From Massilia yuzhufengensis (GTDB lineage: Bacteria > Pseudomonadota > Gammaproteobacteria > Burkholderiales > Burkholderiaceae_D): 61,481 nt of DNA. Shown piece by piece: positions 16,204 to 25,495 of the stretch (positions within the stretch are counted from its first letter, which is position 1; every line of letters begins with the position of its first letter). The stretch covers positions 1-61,481 of the forward strand of contig NZ_FOLD01000032.1 of the NCBI RefSeq assembly GCF_900112225.1. The letters run 5' to 3'. The notes under the pieces were generated by a model. It worked only from the letters and a program-made list of their open reading frames with translations, made no database searches and had not been told where the DNA came from. A program made the translations under genes and the position numbers.

Positions 16204-17940
16204 CTATGAGTGTTCAACGGGCGGAGCACCGCTATGCGGGAGAATTCCTTCGCCGGTGGTATGTTCACTTGCGTCATATGGGGTATCCGCCAAGCGCATC
16301 AGACGCCATGCGCTGCGTCTCTGGATAGCCTTTGGCGCATTCGCCGCCCGCCCGAATATGCCAGGCGCTACAGCGAATGTCGCGGGCGGAAGCAGGCTTC
16401 CAAGAGCGAACCACCGGGTGCCATCGAGTGCATGCGAATCTTCACATCGCCACCAGCCACTGGCTGGACACGGCAGCCCAGTTCCAGCAAAACTTCCAGG
16501 CGCTACGTGCTGGTGGGGAATATCACGCGACCCGGAGCCGATTGTTACGCTGGCGGAGCCGACGGGTGTGGTTCTTGCGAGTGGTACAGCAGGGGGAACA
16601 CGTTGCCGGCTCCGTTTGTCAATCAGCCTCCACGCTGTGCGCTCGGACGTTTCGAAGCTCGGCTGAAGGCCCCTGAACCTTTCCCACACTGTGGGAGCCG
16701 ACAATAGCAAGGCTTGTGGCATGCGATCTCCGTGTCTGATGTACTGGCGCGCCCCACCGAGCACTTCCGTGCCCCCCCTGCTGTCCGCACATTCCCACCA
16801 ACCGCTCTCTGGACAGGAGTCACCTGCAAAAGCAGAGGTACCAATGGGAGTCAGCGACGCTTCCGTCACGCTCTTTTTCGTCTCGGACGGGCGGCGACGG
16901 AAGCTGGCCGCGACCTTGTCCCATAGACCGATCGCGGCGCCTTCTGACAGGGATGAAGAAACGGGGCCGTGCTTGCTTATGCCGGTATCCATTGTGAATG
17001 CAATATGTGGAACGAACACATCGTCTTCAGTGCCATTCACTTCCCACCAGAAGCTATACACGACGGCGTTATTGTCTTCAACAAAGCGCTCGACTAGCTC
17101 TTCACCAACGAGCCCACCAATGGTTCTCTGGTCTGCGCGAATGGTCGAGACACCCCCGCCAAGGTCGGCCGCAAATCTGGTGTTTGAATCCGCACTGCGC
17201 TCCAGAAGCCCTTGCTGGTCTGGCTCGGTACCTGCTGCGAGCATCAACTTGAAAGCAACATCCGGTCGGCTCGGAAGCCAGGCAGCCATCATGACTTCCT
17301 CACCTTGATCCGCATTCAAGGGATCACGGATATAGGCGCGATCGATACAGAATCCTGGTTCGGTCGGGATTGCATTGCTCGGGTTGGGTACCAGCTGCGA
17401 AATCAGTTTAAACAGGAGACTGATTGAATCCGGATTATAGAAGTCAGTTGAAAAATCGACACTGACGCCATTACCGTGTACCAATGCTTCGACCGCGACT
17501 CCTTCGTAACGATAGCGCTCTACGGTTAACCCATCAGATGACTGACCTTCGGTGACGGTTCGGCCATGCACGAATATCTTTCCAGTTACACCGTAGTCGT
17601 TCTTCACTTCCCGAATCATCTCCAGATTCTTGCGCCCCCCCGAACGGTCGGGGGTCGCTTCGATTTGTGCCTTGCGTTGGTTGACACGGGTTTGAAAGGC
17701 GTCATCCGTCTCTTCATGCGCAGCGATGTTTAATCCGGCGATTCTTGGGCGGGTGAGTTCATATTCGGCTTCCTCCGGGAGATCAACAAGGAATCTGCCG
17801 ACGCATACGGATTTCATTTTCTCGGTCATACGCGCCACCTCGTGTTTATCCTGAACAGCTCCAGCCGCCCACGTACCCGCTAAAGCCGCGATCACAACCC
17901 CGGCTAGCACCCTGGCCAGCCTGGTCCGGAGAAAGCGCAT
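16204..17940 (-). CDS. T6SS immunity protein, Tli4-like, with two extra C-terminal modules
   Basis: 578 residues from ATG 17940 (a GTG lies one codon upstream). There is an N-terminal membrane/signal segment (about 10-30). The Tli4-type region (about 40-350) has KSVCVGRFLVDLP, EPGFCIDRAYIRDP, LVGEELVERF and SSLSEGAAIGLWDKV. Two related modules follow: one from about 377 (CPESGWWECAD ... MPQALLL ... TAWRLID) and one from about 492 (CPASGWWRCED ... LPPATFA ... SAWRLMR). The module is probably a recurrent T6SS-associated accessory domain of unknown function. The start shares one base with the lipase stop, so effector and immunity protein are translationally coupled. Confidence 0.85.
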   Translation of the reverse strand: MRFLRTRLARVLAGVVIAALAGTWAAGAVQDKHEVARMTEKMKSVCVGRFLVDLPEEAEYELTRPRIAGLNIAAHEETDDAFQTRVNQRKAQIEATPDRSGGRKNLEMIREVKNDYGVTGKIFVHGRTVTEGQSSDGLTVERYRYEGVAVEALVHGNGVSVDFSTDFYNPDSISLLFKLISQLVPNPSNAIPTEPGFCIDRAYIRDPLNADQGEEVMMAAWLPSRPDVAFKLMLAAGTEPDQQGLLERSADSNTRFAADLGGGVSTIRADQRTIGGLVGEELVERFVEDNNAVVYSFWWEVNGTEDDVFVPHIAFTMDTGISKHGPVSSSLSEGAAIGLWDKVAASFRRRPSETKKSVTEASLTPIGTSAFAGDSCPESGWWECADSRGGTEVLGGARQYIRHGDRMPQALLLSAPTVWERFRGLQPSFETSERTAWRLIDKRSRQRVPPAVPLARTTPVGSASVTIGSGSRDIPHQHVAPGSFAGTGLPCPASGWWRCEDSHALDGTRWFALGSLLPPATFAVAPGIFGRAANAPKAIQRRSAWRLMRLADTPYDASEHTTGEGILPHSGAPPVEHS

Positions 17941-19673
17941 CACGACATCTCCTGGACAATCTTCACGATCAAGCGAAGCGTCAGCATCAGCATGTCGTCA
18001 TTGTTATACGACCCCTGGTGATCGAACCCCTGTGTTGCAAAGATTTGTTTGACCCTTCCAGACGGGCCGGCACCCGACTGCTTTGGCACGGTTCCATCGC
18101 CGCGCGTGTCCTGGGGTTCGGGCTCGAATTGCAATTCAACTCTGCCCTCGACCAACACTCGACGGTTCCACCCTGACGGCCGACCAACCAGCTCGCCAGC
18201 AGCAATATTGGATGTTGTCAGGGCGATTGGTGATCCGCCCCACTGGCGAGCTAGCCAGCGCATTTGCCCATAAGAACGCTTGTTCTGATCGTCTCCGTAG
18301 AAGACGTAAGTATTTGGGTGATAGTAATCGCCGAGCGTTCGATGGAAACGCTCAGCGGTGTCGATTGCTGCCCGGATAGCACGGGTTAAGTCTGTTGGTT
18401 CCCGAAATCTGCGCGCCGGATCAGCAAGTTTGAGGTCGATCAGCCGATACCAGCACCGGGTGTCTCGATACAAGTCGTATGGATTGGGCGCGATCTGGCT
18501 GGGTAATTTCAAGTAATCCGTGGCGATATCGCCGGACTGGGAATTCATTCGCGCGTCGCGGTTCGACACATGCTGGGGATTGCGGACTTTGGCAACGCGC
18601 ACATGCAGCCACGGCCCCGGATAAAGGTGGTTCGGCAGAAGTTCGAGCGCCCCTGGCGCGGTGGCCAGCACAGGGGTCGTCTTGTCGGGAGTTGCGCCAA
18701 GAATCTTCGCGATCCCTAATGCACTGAGATGCTCGAATCCTTCATTGCTCGGGCTGGAGGACTCGGTGCCGCAAGCAATCCGCCGGTAGGCGGCTGGGGC
18801 CCCCAGGGCTGGCATCACGCCATGAATTACTCCCGCAATCTTCTCGGGAATGCGCTTCGCGCATGCACGGGCGACGAATCCGCCCATGGAATGCGTAATG
18901 AGAATGACCTTTTCACACCGGCGCTTCGATTTCCGCCATGAATCCATGATCTCCCGAATTCGCTTCTCGAGATGTCTTGAAGAAGTATCGCAGTCTTCGA
19001 GCCAGTTGTACCCAACCGCGTAGACTGGATAATATTGCGTTGCATGTTTCTCTAGCTGTGCCTCGGTCAAAGCGGCAAATTCGCGTACGCCCCACCTTGT
19101 CGCCTCGAACGACATGACTTGTTTCCAGTGCGGTTGGACGAACCGGCGCTTGGTCTGGTCATCAGAGCCGAAGGTCTGGTTTAGCCGGGTCTGCAGGGCA
19201 TGGAGGAGGATGCCGTATGAATCCGCATGAACTTCGCCCCAACCACGCTGCCGCACCTCGGCCTCGGTCAGCACATAACCGTCTTCGGTATCAGGAAGAA
19301 CAACCGTTCCGCTGTCATCGACCTCCAGCGTCGCTGGATTGAATAACTTCTGCCGATCCCTCGGCGAAATTTTGTCCCACTTGAGGGCTGCTCGCGCACC
19401 ATCCTGGTTTCCATTTGGTGGGCGCCATGCGGCGGCCCCGGGAGAGAGAATGGCGTTGCGCTCATCCTGCTGCTTACCCAGGATGGGTTTTCGTTTTGCC
19501 CTTAAATTGGTCCCCATGATCCCCGGTACGACAATGACCGGAACGATCGTATTGGGCGGCATCAAGCCAAGTCCACGAATCGTGTACTCCGCTGACGACA
19601 GGAAGGAGTTGACCTCCCACCCCCCATTGGCCAATGGCACGAGTGGCGGCAATGGCCTGGTCGGCTCACCCAT
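17940..19673 (-). CDS. T6SS lipase effector (Tle4-like alpha/beta hydrolase)
   Basis: 577 residues. An oxyanion-type VVPGIMGTNL (48-57) is followed by the nucleophile motif THSMGG with Ser262. A probable acid is Asp526 in RGDGTVP and a probable general base is His552 in GFDHQGSY, giving a complete Ser-Asp-His triad. There is no signal peptide, as expected for T6SS cargo. It would hydrolyse membrane phospholipids in the periplasm of a rival cell. Assignment to the Tle4 group is inferred from the coupled Tli4-type immunity gene and the PGAP1-like serine-hydrolase pattern. vgrG ends 15 bases upstream. Confidence 0.85.
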   Translation of the reverse strand: MGEPTRPLPPLVPLANGGWEVNSFLSSAEYTIRGLGLMPPNTIVPVIVVPGIMGTNLRAKRKPILGKQQDERNAILSPGAAAWRPPNGNQDGARAALKWDKISPRDRQKLFNPATLEVDDSGTVVLPDTEDGYVLTEAEVRQRGWGEVHADSYGILLHALQTRLNQTFGSDDQTKRRFVQPHWKQVMSFEATRWGVREFAALTEAQLEKHATQYYPVYAVGYNWLEDCDTSSRHLEKRIREIMDSWRKSKRRCEKVILITHSMGGFVARACAKRIPEKIAGVIHGVMPALGAPAAYRRIACGTESSSPSNEGFEHLSALGIAKILGATPDKTTPVLATAPGALELLPNHLYPGPWLHVRVAKVRNPQHVSNRDARMNSQSGDIATDYLKLPSQIAPNPYDLYRDTRCWYRLIDLKLADPARRFREPTDLTRAIRAAIDTAERFHRTLGDYYHPNTYVFYGDDQNKRSYGQMRWLARQWGGSPIALTTSNIAAGELVGRPSGWNRRVLVEGRVELQFEPEPQDTRGDGTVPKQSGAGPSGRVKQIFATQGFDHQGSYNNDDMLMLTLRLIVKIVQEMS

Positions 19674-19688
19674 GACGGATCCGACCAG

Positions 19689-22559
19689 TCAAACCGAAGC
19701 GGGAAGAAGTTCGAAGCGCACGGGGCCGAGCGAATCGCTCAGCACCAGCGCCGTCCGGCCCTGCTCATCGCTCACTCCCTCGACCGTCCGGCCGTCGCTG
19801 AGATGGGCGATGTAGCTTTGGTTGGGAATCGGTTCGCGGGTCTGGAGGTGGCGCAGCACGAGCCGTTCATCGGTGCGCAGCGCGGCGCTTCCAAACTGGA
19901 GTTTGGTCGGGTCGCCGCCCCCGGGACCCATCCGTGCCAACGAGCTCGCTTTTATGACATGCTCACCGGCGCTCTGTTGGCTGATCGTGCTGTCGGACCA
20001 TTCGGTCTGTGCTCCCTGCGAAACGATCCGGACCACAGGCGCTTCGATATGGATCGCTTCGGCCGAAATCAGGCTGATCCGGCGTGACGACTTGACCTCA
20101 ACCGTCCCCTGGTGCGCTTCAAGCGTAATATTTCCGCGGCCGGCAACGATTTTTGCCCCCATGGCGTGGGCATAGGCGCTGATTCCACGTGCCGCGCGCA
20201 GGAAGACGTTACGCCCGCCCGTTATCCTGGCATCCGCGCCGCTCACAAGATCAATCTGGCTTTCGGAGCCGATCGATACGGTGTCCTGGCTGGCCAGGAT
20301 AATGCCTGCCGGCGCGGTCACGGCGACGATCGGCTCTGCTCCCTGGTCTCCCGGAGCGACGTTCGAGCCCTGGTCCCAGCGTTTGAGCTTTTCCGTGAGG
20401 TCGTCAAGACGCCGGCTTCCCGCTTCATCGCCGGTATGCTGCTCCGCCAGCTTGGCAAGCTCCTCCACGACACTTTGCATCAGTTCGGCCAGGCCGACCA
20501 GGCCGGTACGCGCCAGCTGCGTGCCTTCGCCCCTCGGCGACGCTTCGGCGGTCAACAGCACGCCTTCCTTGCCACGGATAGCGACGCTGTGGTCGCTTCG
20601 CAGCTCGGCGCCTTCCCCGCGCGCCGCTGCGCTTCCGTTGGCTTTCGGCTGCGTCAACCATCCCAGATTGAGCTGGGTGGCGCCATGGTCGCTGGACAGC
20701 TGGGCGCTGATTTCGCCCCGGGTGTCGTCGAAGCGCAGCTGGTTTCCGCGCTGCCCGCCTATCTCCCGTGTCCGTGTGCCCGACAGGTACCGGTTCCCGG
20801 GCAGGGCGCCCTGCGTACTCAGTGCCGCCGGTTCCGCGCGCTGGTTGAACACCTGGGAAAGAATGACTGGCCGGTCGGGGTCGCCACCGAGGAAAGCCAC
20901 CAGCACCTCGCTGCCGACACGTGGCAGCGACACGGTGCCGCATTGGTTACTCCCCGGCCCATTCCCCGCCCAGCTCGACGCCACCCGCACCCACGCCGAA
21001 TCCGCCGGCGTATCCGACGCCCCCGCCCCGTGCGCATGCTTGTGGTCCCCCAAGCGCATGCCCGGGAAGCGAATCTTCACCCGCCCCAGCGCGTCGCAGT
21101 GCACTTCCTCGCCCGCCGGCCCGGTGACGACCGCGCTCTGGAGCTGCGGATGCGGCAGGTCGCTGCGCGGGTCGAATGCCGGCACCAGCGCGATGCCGCG
21201 GCGGATGGCGTCGAAGCGCATCCGCACCCGCACGCCGTCGCCGGCCACCGGATGCTCGTTGGGCTCCAGCATGGCCTGCTGCGGGCTGTACGGCCCCATC
21301 AGGCGCCGCACCCGGGCCGACAGGTCGGCCGGCAGGTTGTTTTCGGCCTCCATCCAGACGGCGGTGACGACGAAGTCGCGCTCGGCTTCCGGGTGGCTGT
21401 CGATTTCGGGGTGGTCGGTGAGCGTGAAGTATTCGCCGGCGCACAGGTCGCGTACGCTGCCCTCGCCGTGGAAGCACTTGGTGTCGAACTCGTGGCGGTT
21501 CATGCGCACCTGGCCGAGCCGCCAGTGGTCTTCGACGTCGTTGCCGGCGTGCGGCATTTCCACCAGGTAGTCGTCCAGCGTGGCGGCCAGTGCGTTGCCG
21601 CTGCGGCCCTGGTCGGCCATGCTGCGCGCGGTGGTGGTCATGAACTGGGTGCCCGACGGGTTGCGGTAGTCCCAGCTGTGGCGCGTGATGCTGCCCGGCT
21701 GCAGGCGGCGCGCGGCGCACCAGGAGACGATGGTGTCGCGCTGTTCGGTGGCGTCGTCGCGGTGGTAGCGCACCGCGCCGGCGGCGCTGCGCGGCAGCGA
21801 GGCGGCGTCGGACAGCAGCACCAGGGTGTGGGCGGGGGTGTCGTCAGGTTCCTGGTCGGCGCTGCCTGCGCGGGCGCGCCCCGGGCGGAAGGTCCAGGCG
21901 ATGCCGCGCCGCTTGAGCAGGCGGCGCACGAAAGCGGCGTCGGATTCGTTGTACTGCATGGTCTGTTCGCGCGGCGGGTACTGGCGCATGTCGAACAGGG
22001 GGTCGAGCTCGTAGTCGAAGGCGCTGGCCATGACGCTGTTGGATTGGCGCCACTCGTCGAACAGCACCTGGACGATTTCGAGCTCGTTCTGGTAGCGGAA
22101 CACGCGGCTGTTGATGCGCTTTTCCATCACCGCCAGGGCGTCGCGCAGCACCAGCTGGTAGACCGCCAGGCCGCCGTCGTGGTCGCCGGCGCGGGCTTCG
22201 GCGACGATGCCGCAGATGCTGCGCAGCTGGCCGCGGTCGGTTACCAGCTGCAGTTCGGCCGGGAGGGCGATGAGTTCCTTGAGCGGCAGGCGTGGCGTGT
22301 CGGCCACGCAGGTGATGAGGTATTCGAAGCCGCCGCAGACCGATTCGTGCCCCTGGATGCGCTGCGGGAGCAGCAGTTCGTCAGCCAGGTGGTCCGCATG
22401 GCCCAGGCGCAGCCGGATCGGCCGGTGCGCGGTCGTCAGCGACTTCTCGTGCCGCACCATCCGCAGGAATTCGCTTGCGCTGTCCAAGTCCATCTCCCCA
22501 TGCTCGTAGCTGCGGCGGCAGCGAAGAATGCATATTGGCAGATGGTTGGATTGAGGCAT
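19689..22559 (-). CDS. vgrG: VgrG spike protein with DUF2345 and a C-terminal extension
   Basis: 956 residues. The gp27/gp44-like N-terminal part (about 40-500) includes YNESDAAFVRRLLKRRGIAW. The gp5 OB-fold region (about 520-640) has HCDALGRVKIRFPG and VGSEVLVAFLGGDPDRPVI. A DUF2345 beta-helix (about 700-870) and a short transthyretin-like tail (about 890-956, LVLRHLQTREPIPNQ ... LSDGRTVEGVSDEQG) follow, the latter a likely docking site for the downstream lipase. I keep ATG 22559 because GAGG stands 7 bases upstream. DNA for the N-terminal half (above about 20.94 kb) is visibly more GC-rich than DNA for the C-terminal half. Confidence 0.93.
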   Translation of the reverse strand: MPQSNHLPICILRCRRSYEHGEMDLDSASEFLRMVRHEKSLTTAHRPIRLRLGHADHLADELLLPQRIQGHESVCGGFEYLITCVADTPRLPLKELIALPAELQLVTDRGQLRSICGIVAEARAGDHDGGLAVYQLVLRDALAVMEKRINSRVFRYQNELEIVQVLFDEWRQSNSVMASAFDYELDPLFDMRQYPPREQTMQYNESDAAFVRRLLKRRGIAWTFRPGRARAGSADQEPDDTPAHTLVLLSDAASLPRSAAGAVRYHRDDATEQRDTIVSWCAARRLQPGSITRHSWDYRNPSGTQFMTTTARSMADQGRSGNALAATLDDYLVEMPHAGNDVEDHWRLGQVRMNRHEFDTKCFHGEGSVRDLCAGEYFTLTDHPEIDSHPEAERDFVVTAVWMEAENNLPADLSARVRRLMGPYSPQQAMLEPNEHPVAGDGVRVRMRFDAIRRGIALVPAFDPRSDLPHPQLQSAVVTGPAGEEVHCDALGRVKIRFPGMRLGDHKHAHGAGASDTPADSAWVRVASSWAGNGPGSNQCGTVSLPRVGSEVLVAFLGGDPDRPVILSQVFNQRAEPAALSTQGALPGNRYLSGTRTREIGGQRGNQLRFDDTRGEISAQLSSDHGATQLNLGWLTQPKANGSAAARGEGAELRSDHSVAIRGKEGVLLTAEASPRGEGTQLARTGLVGLAELMQSVVEELAKLAEQHTGDEAGSRRLDDLTEKLKRWDQGSNVAPGDQGAEPIVAVTAPAGIILASQDTVSIGSESQIDLVSGADARITGGRNVFLRAARGISAYAHAMGAKIVAGRGNITLEAHQGTVEVKSSRRISLISAEAIHIEAPVVRIVSQGAQTEWSDSTISQQSAGEHVIKASSLARMGPGGGDPTKLQFGSAALRTDERLVLRHLQTREPIPNQSYIAHLSDGRTVEGVSDEQGRTALVLSDSLGPVRFELLPASV

Positions 22560-22637
22560 TGCGTCGCCTCAGCAGCCCCAGTGTGAACTTAGCGATACAA
22601 CCACGGTCGGAGCGGGCTGGACAGCCGGGAAGCGCGG

Positions 22638-22663
22638 AAGTTTAGTAGCAAGCCTACTAACTT
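22638..22663. repeat. Imperfect hairpin over the tatD stop codon
   Basis: AAGTTTAGTAG (22638-22648), a 5-base loop, then CTACTAACTT (22654-22663) with one bulged T. It overlaps the tatD stop codon and lies at the tatD/vgrG border. It has no U-tract; it may be a weak attenuator or a mark of the insertion junction. Confidence 0.5.
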
Positions 22664-23460
22664 TGCGGGAAGCCGGCCAGCCGCGGGATCGCCGCCAGCG
22701 TATTGCGGTGGACCGCCGCGCGCACCTCGTCCACGCCGATCCCGCGCAATTGCGCCAGCGCGGCGCCGATGGCCGGCAGCTGGTCGGGCGTGTTGCGCCC
22801 CGGGTGGATCCAGCTGGGCGGGATGTCCGGCGAATCGGTCTCCAGCACGATGGACGACAGCGGCAGTTCGGTCGCCAGCCGCCGGATCTGCAGGGCCCGG
22901 GTAAACGTCATGGCGCCGCCGAAGCCCAGGTGAAAGCCCAGGTCGATGAAGGTCTGCGCCTGCTGGAAGCTGCCGTTGAAGGCATGGGCGATGCCGCACG
23001 GGGGGCGGACCTGGCGCAGGTGTTTCAGCACCTGGTCCTGGGAGCGGCGCACGTGGGTCATGACGGGCAGCCCGAGGTCGCGCGCGATGCGCAGCTGCTC
23101 GCGAAAAAAACGCTCCTGCTTCACGCGCATGTCGGGCTCGCACAGGGCGGGAATGAAGAAATCCAGGCCGATCTCGCCAATGCCGACAAAACGCGGATCC
23201 TCCATCGCCGCCTGGGCGGCGCTGCGCAGCACCTCCAGGTCTTCATCGCGGGCCTGCGGCACGCAGATCGGGTGGATGCCCAGCGCGTAGGTGACGTTGG
23301 GCGCGCGGGCGGCCAGGCTGGCCACCGCGCCAAAATTCCCGCGCTCCACCGCCATCGCCACGATCGCCGACACCCCGGCCTGCGCGGCCTGGGCGGCAAC
23401 GTCCAGCGATTGCTCCCCGAATTCGCGGGCGTCGAGGTGGCAATGGGTGTCGATCCACAT
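22657..23460 (-). CDS. tatD: TatD-family metal-dependent hydrolase (DNase)
   Basis: A 267-residue TIM-barrel protein. The metal-binding WIDTHCHLD opens the chain. ALGIHPICVPQA, GIGEIGLDFF, PVMTHVRRSQDQVLKHLR, HAFNGSFQQA and LETDSPDIPP are the expected TatD motifs. The family acts as 3'-5' DNase on single-stranded DNA and in DNA quality control. The start is at the initial MWIDTH. lolD ends 3 bases upstream on the same strand, so the gene belongs to the lol-tatD transcription unit. Confidence 0.93.
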   Translation of the reverse strand: MWIDTHCHLDAREFGEQSLDVAAQAAQAGVSAIVAMAVERGNFGAVASLAARAPNVTYALGIHPICVPQARDEDLEVLRSAAQAAMEDPRFVGIGEIGLDFFIPALCEPDMRVKQERFFREQLRIARDLGLPVMTHVRRSQDQVLKHLRQVRPPCGIAHAFNGSFQQAQTFIDLGFHLGFGGAMTFTRALQIRRLATELPLSSIVLETDSPDIPPSWIHPGRNTPDQLPAIGAALAQLRGIGVDEVRAAVHRNTLAAIPRLAGFPQS

Positions 23461-23463
23461 GGC

Positions 23464-24159
23464 CTAGCCCTCCACCGCCTCGAGCCCGTGTTCGGTGAGG
23501 CGGAAGATCCGGTCGCAGCGGCGCGCCAGTTCCATGTCGTGGGTGACGATCACGAAGGCGGTGCCGAGGGTGCGCGAGAGCTCCAGCATCAGATCAAAAA
23601 TGACCTGGGCGGTGCTGTGGTCGAGGTTACCGGTCGGCTCGTCGGCCAGCACGCAGGCAGGTTCCGTGACCAGGGCGCGCGCCAGCGCCACGCGCTGGCG
23701 TTCGCCGCCGGACAGCTCGCCCGGGCGGTGCACCACGCGCTTGCCCAGGCCCACGCGCCCTAAAATCGCTTCGGCCTTGGCCAGCGCCGCCTCGCGCTTT
23801 TCGCGCCGGATCATCAGCGGCATCATCACGTTGTCGAGCGCCGAGAATTCCGGCAGCAGGTGGTGGAACTGGTAGACGAAGCCCAGCGACGAGTTGCGCA
23901 GGTCGCCGCGGCGCGATTCCGACAGCGTAGCGAAATCCTCGCCCAGCAGCGTCACCGCGCCGGTGGATGGCGTATCGAGCCCGCCCAGCAGGTGCAGCAG
24001 GGTCGACTTGCCCGAGCCGGAGGCGCCGACAATCGCCACCCGTTCGCCGCGGTGGATCGCGAAGTCGATGTTGTCCAGCACCTTGACCGTGTAGTCGCCC
24101 TGCTTGAAGGTCTTGCCCAGGTTGCGGCAGGACAGGACAGGAACGGTTGAATCATTCAT
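23464..24159 (-). CDS. lolD: Lipoprotein-releasing ABC transporter ATPase LolD
   Basis: 231 residues with a full ABC ATPase set: Walker A GASGSGKST, Q-loop YQFHHLLPEFSALDNV (the LLPEFSALDNV stretch is typical of LolD), signature LSGGERQRVALARAL, Walker B VLADEPTGNLD and the switch His in VTHDME. It powers release of outer-membrane lipoproteins from the inner membrane to LolA. The start overlaps the end of the upstream LolC/E-type gene by 8 bases. Confidence 0.95.
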   Translation of the reverse strand: MNDSTVPVLSCRNLGKTFKQGDYTVKVLDNIDFAIHRGERVAIVGASGSGKSTLLHLLGGLDTPSTGAVTLLGEDFATLSESRRGDLRNSSLGFVYQFHHLLPEFSALDNVMMPLMIRREKREAALAKAEAILGRVGLGKRVVHRPGELSGGERQRVALARALVTEPACVLADEPTGNLDHSTAQVIFDLMLELSRTLGTAFVIVTHDMELARRCDRIFRLTEHGLEAVEG

Positions 24160-25417
24160 AACGCAGCGCCTCCGCAGGTTTTACGCGCGACGCCGCCCAG
24201 CTTGGGTAGAGGGTCGCAGCAAACGCCAGCAGCACGGATACGCCGCCGATCTTGAAAACGTCCGGCCAGCGCAGGTCGGACGGCACCGCGCTGATCAGGT
24301 AGATATCTTTCGACAAGAACTGCACTCCCAACAAATGTTCGATAAACGGGACGATGACGTCGATGTTCAGGGCCACCAGCACGCCGCCGCCGACACCGAG
24401 CAAGGTGCCGAGGATGCCCACCAGCGCGCCCTGCACCATGAAGATCTTCTGGATCGAGCGCGGCGAAGAACCCAGGGTGCGCAGGATGGCGATGTCGGCC
24501 TGCTTGTCGGTCACCGTCATCACCAGCGTGGACACCAGGTTGAAGGCGGCCACCGCGATGATCAGGGTGAGGATAATGAACATCATCTTCTTTTCGGTCT
24601 GTACGGCGGCGAACCAGTTGGCGTTGAGCTTGGACCAGTCGCGCATTTCCAGGCTGCCCGGCATCGATTGCTTCAGCTCCCTAGCCACGACCGGCGCCTC
24701 GTGCATGTCGGCGATGCGCAGGCGCAGGCCCATCGGCGCGTCCAGGCGCTCCATGCGCTGCGCGTCTTCCACGTTCACGAACGAGAGCGCCGCGTCGAAT
24801 TCGAAATGGCCCGCCTCGAAAATGCCGGACACCGTGAAGCTGCGGCTGCGCGGCAGCAGGCCGGCCGGCGTCACCTGGCCCTTGGCCAGCAGCATGGTGA
24901 CCTTGTCGCCCACGTTCACATTGAGCGCGCGCGCCAGCGCGTAACCCAGCACGATGTTGAAGGAGCCCGGCTTGAGCGAATCGAAACTGCCCTGGCGGAC
25001 CTGCCGGGCGATATCCGACACCTTGGGCTCTTCGCTCGGCAGCACGCCGCGGATGACGGACGGGCGCATCACGCCCTCGCCCACCAGCATGCCCTGGGTT
25101 TCCACGAAGGGCGCGACGCCGCGCACCGCCGGGTTCTTCATGGCCTCGCGGCCGGCGGCGCGCCAGTCGGGCATGCTGCCGGACTGGTCGAACACCTCGA
25201 TATGGGCCAGCACCGACAGCATGCGGTCGGTGACTTCCTTCTGGAAGCCGTTCATCACCGACAGCACGATGATCAGGGCGGCCACGCCCAGCGCAATGCC
25301 GGAGACGGAGATCAGGGAAATGAAGGAAATGAAGCTGTTACGGCTGCTACCCTTGCCGCCGCGCGTGTAGCGCAGGCCGACCAGCCATTCGTAGGGCAAA
25401 TTCTGGGTAATTCTCAT
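24152..25417 (-). CDS. lolC: Lipoprotein-releasing permease, LolC/LolE family (copy next to lolD)
   Basis: 421 residues. TM1 is about 28-50 (FISFISLISVSGIALGVAAL), then a large periplasmic MacB-like domain (about 50-270). Three TM helices follow near the C-terminus (FIILTLIIAVAAFNLVSTLVM, a second about 320-350 and a third about 380-405), with the terminal ASRVKPAEALRYE signature. It forms the LolCDE membrane core with LolD, encoded in the overlapping downstream gene. Very similar to the next gene upstream, which suggests tandem duplication. Which copy is C and which E by function cannot be told. Confidence 0.92.
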   Translation of the reverse strand: MRITQNLPYEWLVGLRYTRGGKGSSRNSFISFISLISVSGIALGVAALIIVLSVMNGFQKEVTDRMLSVLAHIEVFDQSGSMPDWRAAGREAMKNPAVRGVAPFVETQGMLVGEGVMRPSVIRGVLPSEEPKVSDIARQVRQGSFDSLKPGSFNIVLGYALARALNVNVGDKVTMLLAKGQVTPAGLLPRSRSFTVSGIFEAGHFEFDAALSFVNVEDAQRMERLDAPMGLRLRIADMHEAPVVARELKQSMPGSLEMRDWSKLNANWFAAVQTEKKMMFIILTLIIAVAAFNLVSTLVMTVTDKQADIAILRTLGSSPRSIQKIFMVQGALVGILGTLLGVGGGVLVALNIDVIVPFIEHLLGVQFLSKDIYLISAVPSDLRWPDVFKIGGVSVLLAFAATLYPSWAASRVKPAEALRYE

Positions 25418-25495
25418 GGTCTCCGGGTCTGTTCTGCGAGGGCGCAGTGTGCCATAGATAGCGCATCCATGGCAGGGGTGGTCGGGATCGGATGC

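Noticed and set aside
20112..22586. Long plus-strand frame opposite vgrG
   Set aside because: No recognisable domain; VgrG on the minus strand explains the DNA.
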